From contig CP025095.1 in assembly GCA_002831545.1 (NCBI GenBank), positions 558,001-622,000 of the forward strand: DNA of 64,000 nucleotides. The letters are read 5' to 3'. The translations under genes and the position numbers were made by a program. This document shows positions 53,083 to 62,249 of the stretch, one piece after another (the stretch's first letter is position 1; every line of letters begins with the position of its first letter). Below the pieces are notes generated by a model. It was given only the letters and a program-made list of their open reading frames with translations. It did no database searches and was not told the DNA's origin. The DNA comes from Streptococcus suis. GTDB taxonomy: Bacteria; Bacillota; Bacilli; Lactobacillales; Streptococcaceae.

Positions 53083-55239
53083 ATGGAAGAAAAATATTTG
53101 AAAATTGCTCAGGAATTGGGCGTTAGTTTAAGACAGATTGATACGGTTCTCTCTTTGACAGCTGAAGGCAATACCATTCCCTTTATTGCTCGCTATCGGA
53201 AGGACGTGACGGGGAATTTGGACGAGGTGGTCATCAAGTCTATCATCGATCGGGATAAGGCTTTGACTGCTCTTGCTGACCGTAAGGCTACCGTCCTTGC
53301 CAAGATTGAAGAACAAGGTAAATTGACGGACCAGCTCCGTCAGGCTATCGAGGAAGCAGAAAAGTTGGCAGATGTGGAAGAACTCTACCTGCCTTATAAG
53401 GAAAAACGTCGGACCAAGGCAACAGTGGCGCGTGAGGCAGGACTTTTCCCACTGGCTCGCTTGATTTTACAGAATGTGGCTGACTTGGAAGAGCAGGCTG
53501 CAGGTTTTATCTGCGAGGGCTTTGACACTGCCCAGGCTTGTTTGGCTGGGGCTGTGGATATTTTGGTCGAAGCGATCTCAGAAGACAATAAACTTCGGGC
53601 CTGGGTCTACCATGAAGTGCAGACCAATTCAAGCCTTACTTCAGAGCTAAAAGATCAAGAAGCAGATGAGAAAGAAGTCTTTCAGATCTACTATGATTTT
53701 TCAGAGAAAGTGGCAAAAATGCAGGGTTATAAGACCCTGGCCATCAATCGTGGGGAGAAATTAGGCATTCTCAAGGTTTCTTTTGAACACAATGTGGATA
53801 AAATGATCCGTTTCTTTGAGCTACGTTTTCCACAGTCTAATAGCTACATTAAGGATGTCATTCAGCAGGCCATCAAGAAGAAAATTTTGCCTGCTATGGA
53901 GCGTCGGATTCGAACAGAATTGACGGAAGAAGCAGAAGAAGGGGCTATCCAACTCTTCTCTAAAAACCTACGAAATCTGCTCCTTGTATCTCCCCTTAAA
54001 GGCAAGGTTGTCCTTGGTTTTGACCCTGCCTTTCGAACAGGGGCCAAGCTAGCAGTGGTAGATCAGACTGGAAAACTCTTGACTACGCAAGTCATCTATC
54101 CTGTGGAGCCGGCTGGTCAGCGACAAATTGCTCAGGCCAAGAAAGACTTGGCAGACCTGATTGGGCAATATCAGGTGGAAATCATTGCTATCGGAAATGG
54201 AACGGCCAGCCGTGAGTCTGAAGCTTTCGTCGCTGATTTACTCAAGGACTTCCCTGATGTTTCTTACGTCATCGTCAATGAAAGCGGAGCTTCTGTTTAC
54301 TCAGCTTCTGAACTGGCGCGATACGAGTTTCCAGACCTACCTGTGGAAAAACGCTCTGCCATTTCCATCGCCCGCCGTCTGCAAGACCCTTTGGCTGAGT
54401 TGGTCAAAATCGATCCCAAGTCTATCGGTGTCGGCCAGTACCAGCACGATGTCAACCAGAAGTCTCTGTCTGAAAGTCTGGATTTTGTGGTCGATACGGT
54501 GGTCAACCAGGTCGGGGTCAATGTCAATACGGCCAGTCCTGCCCTTTTGGCTCACGTTGCTGGTCTTAACAAGACAATTTCGGAGAACATCGTCAAGTAC
54601 CGCGAGGAAAATGGTGCCCTGACCTCTCGTCAGCAACTCAAAAAGGTGCCTCGTCTGGGTGACAAGGCCTTTGAGCAGGCAGCTGGTTTCTTACGCATCC
54701 CAGATGCGATTAACTTTTTGGACAATACTGGCGTGCACCCCGAGTCTTACAAGGCTGTGGAAAAACTGTTAGAACTTCTAGCGATTGACCACTTAGATGA
54801 GGCTGCGCAGGAAAAATTGAAGCAGCTTGCTATCGCAGATACGGCAGAAAAAATCGGTGTCGGTCAGGAAACCTTGAAGGACATCGTCGCAGACTTGCTC
54901 AAGCCAGGTCGTGATTTACGGGATGACTTTGAAGCACCAGTCCTTCGTCAAGATGTCTTGGATGTTAAGGACCTAGTAGTTGGACAGGAATTGCAAGGTA
55001 CGGTCCGCAATATTGTGGACTTTGGAGCCTTTGTGGATATCGGTGTCCACGAAGATGGCTTGGTTCACATTTCACGCATGGTCAAACGCAAACGGGATAA
55101 GAATGGACGCCAACAAGCCTTGCCACATCCAAGCGAAGTCCTCGCCGTTGGGGAAATCGTTACTGTATGGGTGGTTGAAGTGGATATCAAACGCAACCGA
55201 ATCGGTCTTAGCCTTTTGAAACCAAATGGATCTGAATAA
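53083..55239 (+). CDS. tex: Tex-family RNA-binding transcription accessory protein
   Basis: 718 residues: Tex N-terminal domain, YqgF-like RNase H fold ([17 protein letters not shown]), two helix-hairpin-helix motifs ([16 protein letters not shown] onward), and a C-terminal S1 domain ([26 protein letters not shown]). Tex affects transcription and tolerance to stress in several bacteria. ATG 53083 ([10 protein letters not shown]) is the family start. The open frame from 53017 crosses the promoter and is not credible. Its 3' end overlaps the sprT-like gene by 14 nt. Confidence 0.95.
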
Positions 55240-55660
55240 GTATGTGCAAGAAGTCTCCTTGCAAGACTTCGGTAAGGAATTTCGGCATGTAGCAATCTGG
55301 AATAGGCGACTACGGTCAACGGGTGGTCGCTTTTTTCCAAAAGATGGCCACCTAGATTTCAATCCCAAGCACTTGGAGGAGCAAGGTTTAGAAGTCTTTC
55401 GGAAGATTGTCCGCCACGAGCTCTGCCATTACCATCTCTACTTTGAGAAGAAAGGCTATCGGCATGGAGACAGGGATTTTAAAGAATTGCTGGCTGCGGT
55501 GGACGGCCTGCGCTATGCTCCCAAACTGGAACAAGCTGCCAAGCCAAGCTTGCTGTATACCTGTCAATCCTGTGGACAAGCCTATCAGCGCAAGCGCCGC
55601 ATTGACCTAAAAAAATACCGATGTGGGAAGTGTAGGGGCAAACTTACTTTGAAAGAATAG
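55226..55660 (+). CDS. SprT-like zinc metallopeptidase family protein
   Basis: 144 residues. SprT fold with the zincin motif [10 protein letters not shown] and a C-terminal zinc ribbon (CQSCGQAY...RCGKCRGK). It matches the UPF0357/SprT-like family of streptococci (YdeI-like size). Relatives such as SPRTN cleave DNA-protein crosslinks, but the bacterial role is not known. Coupled to tex by overlap. Terminator at 55663-55687. Confidence 0.88.
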
Positions 55661-55662
55661 AG

Positions 55663-55687
55663 AATCAGTCTTCGGGCTGATTTTTTT
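55663..55687 (+). terminator. Terminator of tex-sprT
   Basis: AATCAG / CTGATT stem with TCTTCGGG loop and seven T. Confidence 0.85.
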
Positions 55688-55729
55688 GTGGAGAAATGTG
55701 ATATACTAGAGTAGAATTGAGGTGAGTCT

Positions 55730-56491
55730 ATGACGCAAAAGAGAGAAGAACGCTTAATTGAGTTATATGAAAAAGGTGTCTTGACCAAGGAAGAGGCGCG
55801 TGCCTGTTTTAAGGAAATGAACCAAGAACCAGACTTTCTTTTCGTGGAAGAAAAAGTAAAATTGAATTTTACCTTGCCAAGTTTTAAGGTCTTTGCTTCC
55901 TCCAAATTGAAACAATCCTATAGTTTTGAAGGGATTGAATCACTCTTTTTAAAATTATCTGAGGGACGTCTAACTTTGGCTAAGTCTAAAAATAATCAGA
56001 TTAGTGTGGAGATTTGCTACAATCAAGATGCACCAGAAGATAAGCTTCCTCGTCTTTATGTTGAAAAAAAGGGGCTTTATTTTCACAGTAGCTTGGCCTG
56101 TCGTTTGACAATCAACTTGCCTCAGGAATGGATGTCGGTGCTGGATTTGGAACTTGGTCAGGCAGATGCTCGCTTGGATTACTTACCATTTGAAGATATT
56201 TCTATCCGCAGTTCAAGGGATAAAAAACAACAGGATATTCGCTTGACGACTTGCGGTGGTTATCCCCAACACTTGTATGTGCAACTAGCTCAGGCTCCCT
56301 TGACTTTACAAACTGGCAAAGGCCAGGGAATTCGGGGGCAGATTGAGTCACCATCTGGTCAGGTTTTGGTCAACCGAAAAAAGAAAGCCAGTCCCTACCA
56401 GTTTGAAAAATCTGGCAATGATTTACTTTTCTTGAAGGTACAAACAGGTCAAGGAGGCTTTTACGTGAAAGGAATAAAAGATGTCAATTGA
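55730..56491 (+). CDS. DUF4097-like protein with SHOCT-type N-terminus
   Basis: 253 residues, no signal peptide or membrane segment seen. N-terminal RLIELYEKGVLTKEEARACF resembles SHOCT/short helical modules. The rest is beta-rich and repetitive, as in DUF4097 putative adhesin-like domains that occur beside PspC proteins and LiaFSR-type stress systems. The stop overlaps the pspC gene by 11 nt. A role with PspC in envelope stress is inferred only from this pairing. Confidence 0.65.
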   Translation: MTQKREERLIELYEKGVLTKEEARACFKEMNQEPDFLFVEEKVKLNFTLPSFKVFASSKLKQSYSFEGIESLFLKLSEGRLTLAKSKNNQISVEICYNQDAPEDKLPRLYVEKKGLYFHSSLACRLTINLPQEWMSVLDLELGQADARLDYLPFEDISIRSSRDKKQQDIRLTTCGGYPQHLYVQLAQAPLTLQTGKGQGIRGQIESPSGQVLVNRKKKASPYQFEKSGNDLLFLKVQTGQGGFYVKGIKDVN

Positions 56492-56744
56492 ATTGTATAA
56501 AGTAAGGCAGGGGAAGATAGTATCAGGGGTTCTTGCCGGCATAGCGCATAAATTGGGCTGGGAATCCTGGGTAACACGCGCGATATTTATTGCAGGTCTC
56601 CTCTTAGGCAAATCCTTCCTCCTTCTGATTGCTCTCTATATTGCAGCAGCTTATTTTTTACCTTATAAGGAAGATAGAGACGCGGAACGCTATGGAACAG
56701 GTCCACGTAAGATAAAAGAAGCGGAAAAGATAAATAAGTCTTGA
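56481..56744 (+). CDS. PspC domain-containing membrane protein
   Basis: 87 residues. PspC domain: short basic start (YKVRQGKIVSGVLAGIAHKLGW), a hydrophobic segment (RAIFIAGLLLGKSFLLLIALYIAAAYFL) and a charged cytoplasmic tail. PspC proteins respond to envelope stress. Translationally coupled to the preceding gene. Confidence 0.9.
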   Translation: MSIELYKVRQGKIVSGVLAGIAHKLGWESWVTRAIFIAGLLLGKSFLLLIALYIAAAYFLPYKEDRDAERYGTGPRKIKEAEKINKS

Positions 56745-56756
56745 TTTGAATAATGC

Positions 56757-56790
56757 AAAAAAACTTGAGTTTAAAGGCTCAAGTTTTTTT
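56757..56790 (+). terminator. pspC terminator
   Basis: AACTTGAG / CTCAAGTT stem with seven flanking A and seven T, able to work on both strands. Confidence 0.9.
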
Positions 56791-56797
56791 GTATGCT

Positions 56798-56955
56798 TAT
56801 ACTCAATGAAAATCAAAAGTAGCCTAGGAAACGAAGTCGAAGATAGAACTCTGTTACTATCTTATTTCAAGGTAACAGGCTGAAAACCTCCACTGGAGCT
56901 TTTCACTCATCAAGGCAAGTTGACAACGGATAATTTTGATTTTCGAAGAGTATTA
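56798..56955 (+). repeat. RUP-like small repeat with internal hairpin insertion
   Basis: 158 bp. Same ends as the 105-107 bp copies, but about 52 extra bases are inserted after GATAGAACT, made of CTGTTACTATCTTATTTCAA with partner GGTAACAG, and GAAAACCTCC with partner GGAGCTTTTC. Its terminal TTA is also the stop codon (TAA on the minus strand) of manA. Confidence 0.82.
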
Positions 56956-57894
56956 GTTCGCATGACTGGCGATGATGTTCATTTGGCCTGTAAAGGTCCA
57001 GTCTGTCACATTGGCTGGTAAGATAAAGTGGCTTCCTTTTTGAAGTGGGTAGCTGGTTTCACCGACTTGGATGGCACCTTCCCCTTCAATGACACTGACA
57101 AGCAGGTAAGGAACTGTCTGTTCCATTTTAATTTCTTGCTGGATATTCCATTTATATACGGTAAAGAAGGGATTGGCAACCAGAAGTGTCGAGTCAAGAT
57201 TGCCCGCTTTGAGGTGGGCAGGTGTTGAGTTAGCAACAGGTCCGATGGTCAGTACATCAATCGATTTCTCAATGTGTAGTTCACGGAGGTTGCCTGCATC
57301 GTCACGGCGGTCAAAGTCATAGACACGGTAGGTTGTATCACTGGATTGTTGAGTTTCTAAAATCAGGATTCCCTTACCGATGGCGTGCATGGTGCCGCTT
57401 GGTACAAAGAAGAAATCACCCTTTTTGACGGGTACATGGGTCAACAGCTTGTCCCAATCTCCAGCTTCGATTTGCTGACGGAGTTCTTCTTTGGATTGGG
57501 CATTGTGACCATAAATGATTTCAGATCCGTCTTCGGCTTCCAAAATGTACCAACATTCTGTCTTGCCCAGTTCCCCTTCGTGAGCCAAGCCATAGCTATC
57601 ATCGGGATGAACTTGGACGCTAAGCCAATCGTCTGCATCAAGGATTTTTGTTAATAATGGAAAGACATCATCTGTTGGATTGCCAAATAAATGTTTTTCA
57701 TTCTTATAGAGGTCATCTAGTCCTCTTCCTTTAAATTGACCGTTTGAGACAGTAGTTACGCCATTTGGATGGGCAGAAATAGCCCAGCATTCACCAGTCT
57801 TATCACTAGGAATGTCGTAGTGGTAGTTGGTCCTTAAGCGATTGCCCCCCCAAATTTTTTCGTGCATAACAGGTGTGAGAAATAATGGTTCCAT
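56953..57894 (-). CDS. manA: Mannose-6-phosphate isomerase, class I
   Basis: Interconverts mannose-6-P and fructose-6-P. 313 residues, cupin fold with zinc ligands in QVHPDD (His), KTECWYIL (Glu) and HAIGKG (His). The short form is normal for Firmicutes. AAGGAGAAC precedes the ATG. The stop codon coincides with the end of a RUP-like repeat. Monocistronic, divergent from hprK. Confidence 0.95.
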   Translation of the reverse strand: MEPLFLTPVMHEKIWGGNRLRTNYHYDIPSDKTGECWAISAHPNGVTTVSNGQFKGRGLDDLYKNEKHLFGNPTDDVFPLLTKILDADDWLSVQVHPDDSYGLAHEGELGKTECWYILEAEDGSEIIYGHNAQSKEELRQQIEAGDWDKLLTHVPVKKGDFFFVPSGTMHAIGKGILILETQQSSDTTYRVYDFDRRDDAGNLRELHIEKSIDVLTIGPVANSTPAHLKAGNLDSTLLVANPFFTVYKWNIQQEIKMEQTVPYLLVSVIEGEGAIQVGETSYPLQKGSHFILPANVTDWTFTGQMNIIASHAN

Positions 57895-58075
57895 GATGTT
57901 CTCCTTAATAGTAAGTATTAATCTATATATAGTATAACAGATTTGTCAAAAATATGTAGCAATGGAAGAGAAGTGCATTTAATCTGTGGAAGTTTTGCTA
58001 ATTTTGTGAGAAAAAGGAAGAAACTCATTCTTTTTACCAAATCAGCCACTTGTTTTTCCACCAACCCCTTGCTTA

Positions 58076-58084
58076 TGGTATAAT
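58076..58084 (+). promoter_or_regulatory. Extended -10 promoter of hprK operon
   Basis: TGGTATAAT, 27 nt before the hprK start. The -35 is weak. Confidence 0.6.
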
Positions 58085-58111
58085 ATAATAAAACTGAAAG
58101 TGAGGGAAGAA

Positions 58112-59044
58112 ATGACCGTTTATGTGAAAGATTTGGTCGATAATCTGCGGATTGAATGTGCTTACAGTACGGAAGAGCTCCTGCAAAAGCAAATTACGAC
58201 GGCAGATATTACCCGACCAGGATTGGAAATGACTGGCTATTTTGATTACTATGCTCCAGAGCGCATCCAGTTGATGGGGATGAAGGAGTGGTCTTATTTG
58301 ATGGCCATGACTGCCCATAACCGCTATCAGGTTCTTTCTCAGATGTTCCAGCCAGAAACCCCTGTTGTCATAGTGGCACGTGGCTTGGAAATCCCTGAGG
58401 AGATGTACAAGGCTGCAAAAGAACAACAAATTGCTATCTGCCGAAGCAAGACAGCAACCAGTCGTCTATCGGGAGAATTGTCTTCTTACTTGGATAGTCG
58501 CCTGGCTCAGCGGACGAGTGTACACGGTGTCTTGATGGACATTTACGGTATGGGAGTGCTTATCCAGGGTGATTCTGGTATCGGTAAGAGTGAGACTGGT
58601 CTTGAGTTGGTTAAACGAGGACACCGATTGGTGGCTGATGACCGTGTTGATGTCTATGCAAAAGACGATGTCACTCTCTGGGGTGAACCTGCGGAAATTC
58701 TGCGCCACTTATTAGAGATTCGAGGAGTCGGCATTATCGACATCATGAGTCTATACGGTGCTAGTGCCGTGAAAGATTCATCAGAAGTGCAATTAGCTGT
58801 CTATCTTGAAAATTTTGAAACAGGTAAGGTATTTGACCGTTTGGGAAACTCTGGCGATACTATCGAAGTAGCAGGAATTGCTATTCCACAAATACGTATT
58901 CCTGTAAAAACCGGTCGAAATATTTCTGTCGTAATTGAAGCAGCAGCCATGAACTACCGTGCCAAACAGATGGGGTTTGATGCAACGAAGATCTTCGAAG
59001 AACGCTTGTCTAATTTAATTGAACACAATAGAGAAGAGGCTTAA
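58112..59044 (+). CDS. hprK: HPr kinase/phosphorylase
   Basis: Bifunctional kinase/phosphorylase of HPr Ser46, centre of carbon catabolite control. 310 residues. Walker A is [19 protein letters not shown], followed by the ADDRVD loop and the HprK signature [10 protein letters not shown] (with catalytic residues). ATG 58112 is chosen ([20 protein letters not shown] upstream) over a GTG at 58100. First gene of hprK-lgt-DUF948-ytxH. Confidence 0.96.
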
Positions 59045-59045
59045 T

Positions 59046-59822
59046 ATGGATCCTATTGCAATTAAATTAGGGCCCTTAGAAATTCGTTGGTATGCAATCT
59101 GCATTTTGCTTGGTCTGATTCTAGGTGTTTATCTGGCGACAAAAGAGGGTCCGCGAAAGAAAATTCGTCAGGATGATATTTTAGATTTTATTCTAATCGC
59201 ATTTCCGCTTTCTATCATAGGGGCACGGATTTACTACGTCGCCTTTTCATGGAGTGAATACAAGGATAATATTTTATCTATCTTTGCTATCTGGAACGGT
59301 GGTATTGCCATCTATGGTGGTTTGATTACAGGTGCAATCGTCCTTTATTTCTTTACCCAGTATCGCTTTATTAATACCCTGGATTTTTTGGATATTGTAG
59401 CGCCATCGGTCATGATTGCTCAGGCAATTGGTCGTTGGGGAAATTTCTTTAACCAAGAGGCCTATGGTAAAGCAGTAGAAAGTTTGAACTACCTGCCAGC
59501 CTTTATCCGAGACCAGATGTATATTGATGGTGCCTACCGTCAACCAACCTTCTTGTTTGAGTCTCTCTGGAATTTGCTAGGCTTTGGCTTGGTTTGTGTG
59601 TTACGTAGACGGCCAAAATTCCTTAAACAGGGAGAAATAACGGCTTTCTACCTAGTCTGGTATGGCTGTGGTCGCCTTTTGATAGAAGGTTTGCGGACGG
59701 ACAGCCTCATGTTCTTGGGAATACGTGTTTCACAATGGCTATCTGGGGTGTTAATCCTCGTTGGTATTATCATGGTTGTTTTGCGGAGAAGAAAGTCTTC
59801 TATTCCATTCTATCAACCCTAA
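59046..59822 (+). CDS. lgt: Prolipoprotein diacylglyceryl transferase
   Basis: Adds diacylglycerol to lipoprotein signal-peptide Cys. 258 residues, about seven transmembrane segments. N-terminal [16 protein letters not shown], the Lgt signature [13 protein letters not shown], and a late [16 protein letters not shown] with the essential Arg. ATG 59046 is one base after the hprK stop region (TAATATGG). Confidence 0.96.
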
Positions 59823-59832
59823 AGGAGAAGAT

Positions 59833-60246
59833 ATGATTATTGAAATTTCTGTCTTGATTATTGCCTTGTCGATCGCGGCGGTGGCAGTATATATTGTTTT
59901 GTTGTTGAAAAAATTGGGTACGGTGACGGATGAAGCCCAGCAAACGCTTAAGGTCTTGACCAGCGATGTCAATGTGACTCTCTATCAGACCAACGAGCTT
60001 TTGGCTAAAACCAATGTTTTAGTCGAAGATGTAAATGGCAAGGTTTCGACCCTTGATCCTCTTTTTGTAGCAGTAGCTGACTTGTCAACTTCTGTATCTG
60101 ATTTGAATGCTTCAGCGCGTGATTTGACAGTTAAAGCTAAGTCTGCTGGAGCAAGTACTGTAAAAGCCGGCGGAGCTCTTTCAGCTCTGTCAACTCTCTC
60201 ATCTCTCTTAGGTAAGAAAGGAGAAAAAAATGGTAAAAAAATCTAG
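59833..60246 (+). CDS. DUF948 domain protein
   Basis: 137 residues, N-terminal transmembrane segment (about 3-24) and a long amphipathic helix with heptad-like Val/Leu spacing (coiled coil). It matches the DUF948 family, often annotated general stress protein, that neighbours lgt in streptococci. ATG 59833 is used for AAAGGAGAAG upstream. Overlaps the next gene by 17 nt. Confidence 0.88.
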   Translation: MIIEISVLIIALSIAAVAVYIVLLLKKLGTVTDEAQQTLKVLTSDVNVTLYQTNELLAKTNVLVEDVNGKVSTLDPLFVAVADLSTSVSDLNASARDLTVKAKSAGASTVKAGGALSALSTLSSLLGKKGEKNGKKI

Positions 60247-60766
60247 TAGCGTGTGGACTAGCCTTTTGTTAGGGGCAGCAGGAGGAGCTGCTGCAGCTGC
60301 CTTTCTAGCAAGTAAAACTGGTAAAACAGTCAAAGAAAAAGTTGTAAACTTTGCTAATGACTATAAAGAAAACCATGAAGAAATCAATGCTGATTTTGTC
60401 ACTAAGGCACAAGATTTAGGCAAACAAGCGACTGAACGATTTACTGAAGTAAAAACTCAACTTGAAACTGGTGAATTGACAGTAGAAGATTTGGTCAAGT
60501 CTGGTAAGGAAAAATCCTTGGAAACCTTTGAGCAAATCAAGGAAAAAATTGCGGAACAAAACTTGTCAACGGCTGACATTTTGGAAGCTATCAAGGCAAA
60601 AACTGCTAAAGCTCCGACAGTGGATTTGACAGAAGAAGATATTGAGGATGCTGTAGTTGTGTCTGAAGATATTGAAATTGATATCGAAGATGTTCAAACT
60701 GAAGTGGTATCAGAAACCGTTTCAGAAGTAGCAAGCGAAACTGCCTCAGAAACAGTTGAAGGATAA
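60230..60766 (+). CDS. YtxH-like membrane-anchored protein
   Basis: 178 residues. N-terminal hydrophobic Gly/Ala segment (SLLLGAAGGAAAAAFLASKTG) as in YtxH general stress proteins, then a long helical region, then an acidic Val/Glu/Ser tail (SETVSEVASETASE) of repeated short units. Transcribed with hprK-lgt-DUF948. A terminator lies at 60771-60800. Function unknown. Confidence 0.85.
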   Translation: MVKKSSSVWTSLLLGAAGGAAAAAFLASKTGKTVKEKVVNFANDYKENHEEINADFVTKAQDLGKQATERFTEVKTQLETGELTVEDLVKSGKEKSLETFEQIKEKIAEQNLSTADILEAIKAKTAKAPTVDLTEEDIEDAVVVSEDIEIDIEDVQTEVVSETVSEVASETASETVEG

Positions 60767-60770
60767 AATG

Positions 60771-60800
60771 AAACTAGCTTAGAATTTTCTAGGCTAGTTT
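60771..60800 (+). terminator. Terminator of the hprK operon
   Basis: AAACTAGC / GCTAGTTT with inner TAGAA / TTCTA pairing. Confidence 0.85.
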
Positions 60801-60860
60801 TGTTATCTGATTATCATTTGTTTTGTGTAAATTAAAAGCAGATAATTTTAGGGATTTAAT

Positions 60861-60917
60861 ATGTTTGAATGGATGAAGACGGGAATCTATAATAAGGTAG
60901 TTGACGTTTCAAAATAG
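60861..60917 (+). CDS. Possible 18-residue peptide
   Basis: ATG 60861 to TAG 60917, MFEWMKTGIYNKVVDVSK, with weak AGGGA seven to ten bases upstream. Directly at its stop begins a hairpin TAGTCA / TGACTA with a T-rich tail. An ORF closing at a terminator suggests a real short transcript, but coding status is unproven. Confidence 0.3.
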   Translation: MFEWMKTGIYNKVVDVSK

Positions 60918-60947
60918 TCAAAATGATTGACTATTTTTCTTTTTTTG
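60915..60947 (+). terminator. Terminator after the small ORF
   Basis: TAGTCAAAATGATTGACTA, a six-base stem, then TTTTTCTTTTTTT. Confidence 0.75.
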
Positions 60948-60996
60948 GTAAAATAGTAAAAAATATTGACTAACATGATTACAGGAGGAAGTCGTT

Positions 60997-61101
60997 GTGA
61001 AAATTGTTGTTGTTTTGAACACTAGTAGACCAGAGGCTTTTGGCAAGGTGATTGTGCTGAATAGGGAGGAAGATGATGACAGAATTGAGACAGCGGAGTA
61101 A
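60997..61101 (+). CDS. Possible 34-residue leader peptide overlapping the marR start
   Basis: GTG 60997 with an excellent AGGAGG at seven bases, ending at TAA 61101, 28 nt inside the marR gene. The predicted peptide is hydrophobic at the start (KIVVVLNTS) and acidic at the end (NREEDDDRIETAE). The strong ribosome site argues for translation; it may couple to the downstream marR. Not recognised. Confidence 0.4.
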   Translation: MKIVVVLNTSRPEAFGKVIVLNREEDDDRIETAE

Positions 61102-61525
61102 GGACTTGGCCCGTATCTTTGACCAGCAGGTCGGGCTCTACGAGGGTTATGCACGGCGGCAGAGCCTCAACGGCAAGTGCCTATCGATCCTTATGTGGCT
61201 TTATTATAATCTCGGAGGTTTGACACAGAATTTGGTCAGTAAGAAGACTTACTCTAGTAAGCAAGTGGTCAATGCCACTATTAAGAAATTTCTGGATAAG
61301 GGCTATGTCTTTTTTGAGGAAAATCCAGCAGACAAACGGCATAAGAAGGTCAAATTGACCGAGGCTGGCCGTGTCTATGCCAGTCGGATTTTGGACCCCT
61401 TAGAAGAGGCGGAAAAAACAGCCCTGTCCCAGTTCAACTTGGAAGAACAGGAGCAGTTACTGGACCTCTTTGGTCGCTATGGCCAGGCCCTGACGGAAAT
61501 CTTAGGAGGAGAAACGAATGATTGA
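61076..61525 (+). CDS. MarR family transcriptional regulator
   Basis: 149 residues, winged helix in the middle (LTQNLVSKKTYSSKQVVNATIKKFLDKG, then the wing ENPADKRHKKVKLTEAG). It should repress the adjoining transporter in response to a ligand. ATG 61076 gives a six-base spacing from GGGAGGA; a second ATG at 61073 is closer. The stop overlaps the ATPase gene by eight bases, so regulator and transporter form one operon. Confidence 0.92.
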   Translation: MTELRQRSKDLARIFDQQVGLYEGYARRQSLNGKCLSILMWLYYNLGGLTQNLVSKKTYSSKQVVNATIKKFLDKGYVFFEENPADKRHKKVKLTEAGRVYASRILDPLEEAEKTALSQFNLEEQEQLLDLFGRYGQALTEILGGETND

Positions 61526-62249
61526 TTACCAAAATGTGTCCTTGACCTGTCAGGTCAACGGGCCAATCTTGAAAAATTTGACCTTTGACATTCAAGAGGG
61601 AGAATTCTTTGTCCTGATTGGGCCAAGCGGGAGCGGAAAAACAACGACGCTGAAGTTGATCAACCGCCTGATTGAGCAGACAGACGGAGATATTCGGATT
61701 CAGGGCAAGCGGCTGAAAGACTTTGACCTACGTGAGCTACGCTTGGAAACTGGCTACGTCCTGCAACAGATTGCTTTATTTCCAAATATGACAGTGGCTG
61801 AAAATATCGCTCTTATTCCTGAGATGAAGGGCTTGAACAAGGAAGAAACCTTGAAAAAATCCAGACAACTCTTGACCAAGGTAGGTCTGGATCCAGACAG
61901 CTATTTGGACCGTTTGCCCAAGGACTTGTCTGGCGGAGAAAAACAGCGGATTGGGATTCTGCGAGCGATCATTGCCAATCCCAAGGTTTTGCTGATGGAT
62001 GAGCCTTTCTCAGCCCTAGACCCTATTAGTAAGGGGCAGTTGCAGGACTTAATCAAAGGCTTGCATGAAGAGTTCAAGATGACAACGGTTTTCGTCACGC
62101 ATGATATGGACGAAGCGGTTAAGTTGGCAGACCGTATCTGCTTGATGAAGGTAGGAGAAGTGGTCCAGTTGGGCACGCCTGATGAGCTCCGCAACCAGCC
62201 TGCTAATGACTTTGTTGTTGAATTTATGAAAAATCGGGGAGGTGCCTAA
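61518..62249 (+). CDS. Osmoprotectant-type ABC transporter ATP-binding protein
   Basis: 243 residues. Walker [14 protein letters not shown]-loop [11 protein letters not shown], signature DLSGGEKQR, Walker [15 protein letters not shown]-loop VTHDMDEA. It belongs to the glycine betaine/carnitine/choline (OpuC/ProV-like) group but lacks the usual C-terminal CBS domains. Ends one base before the permease gene begins. Confidence 0.93.
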
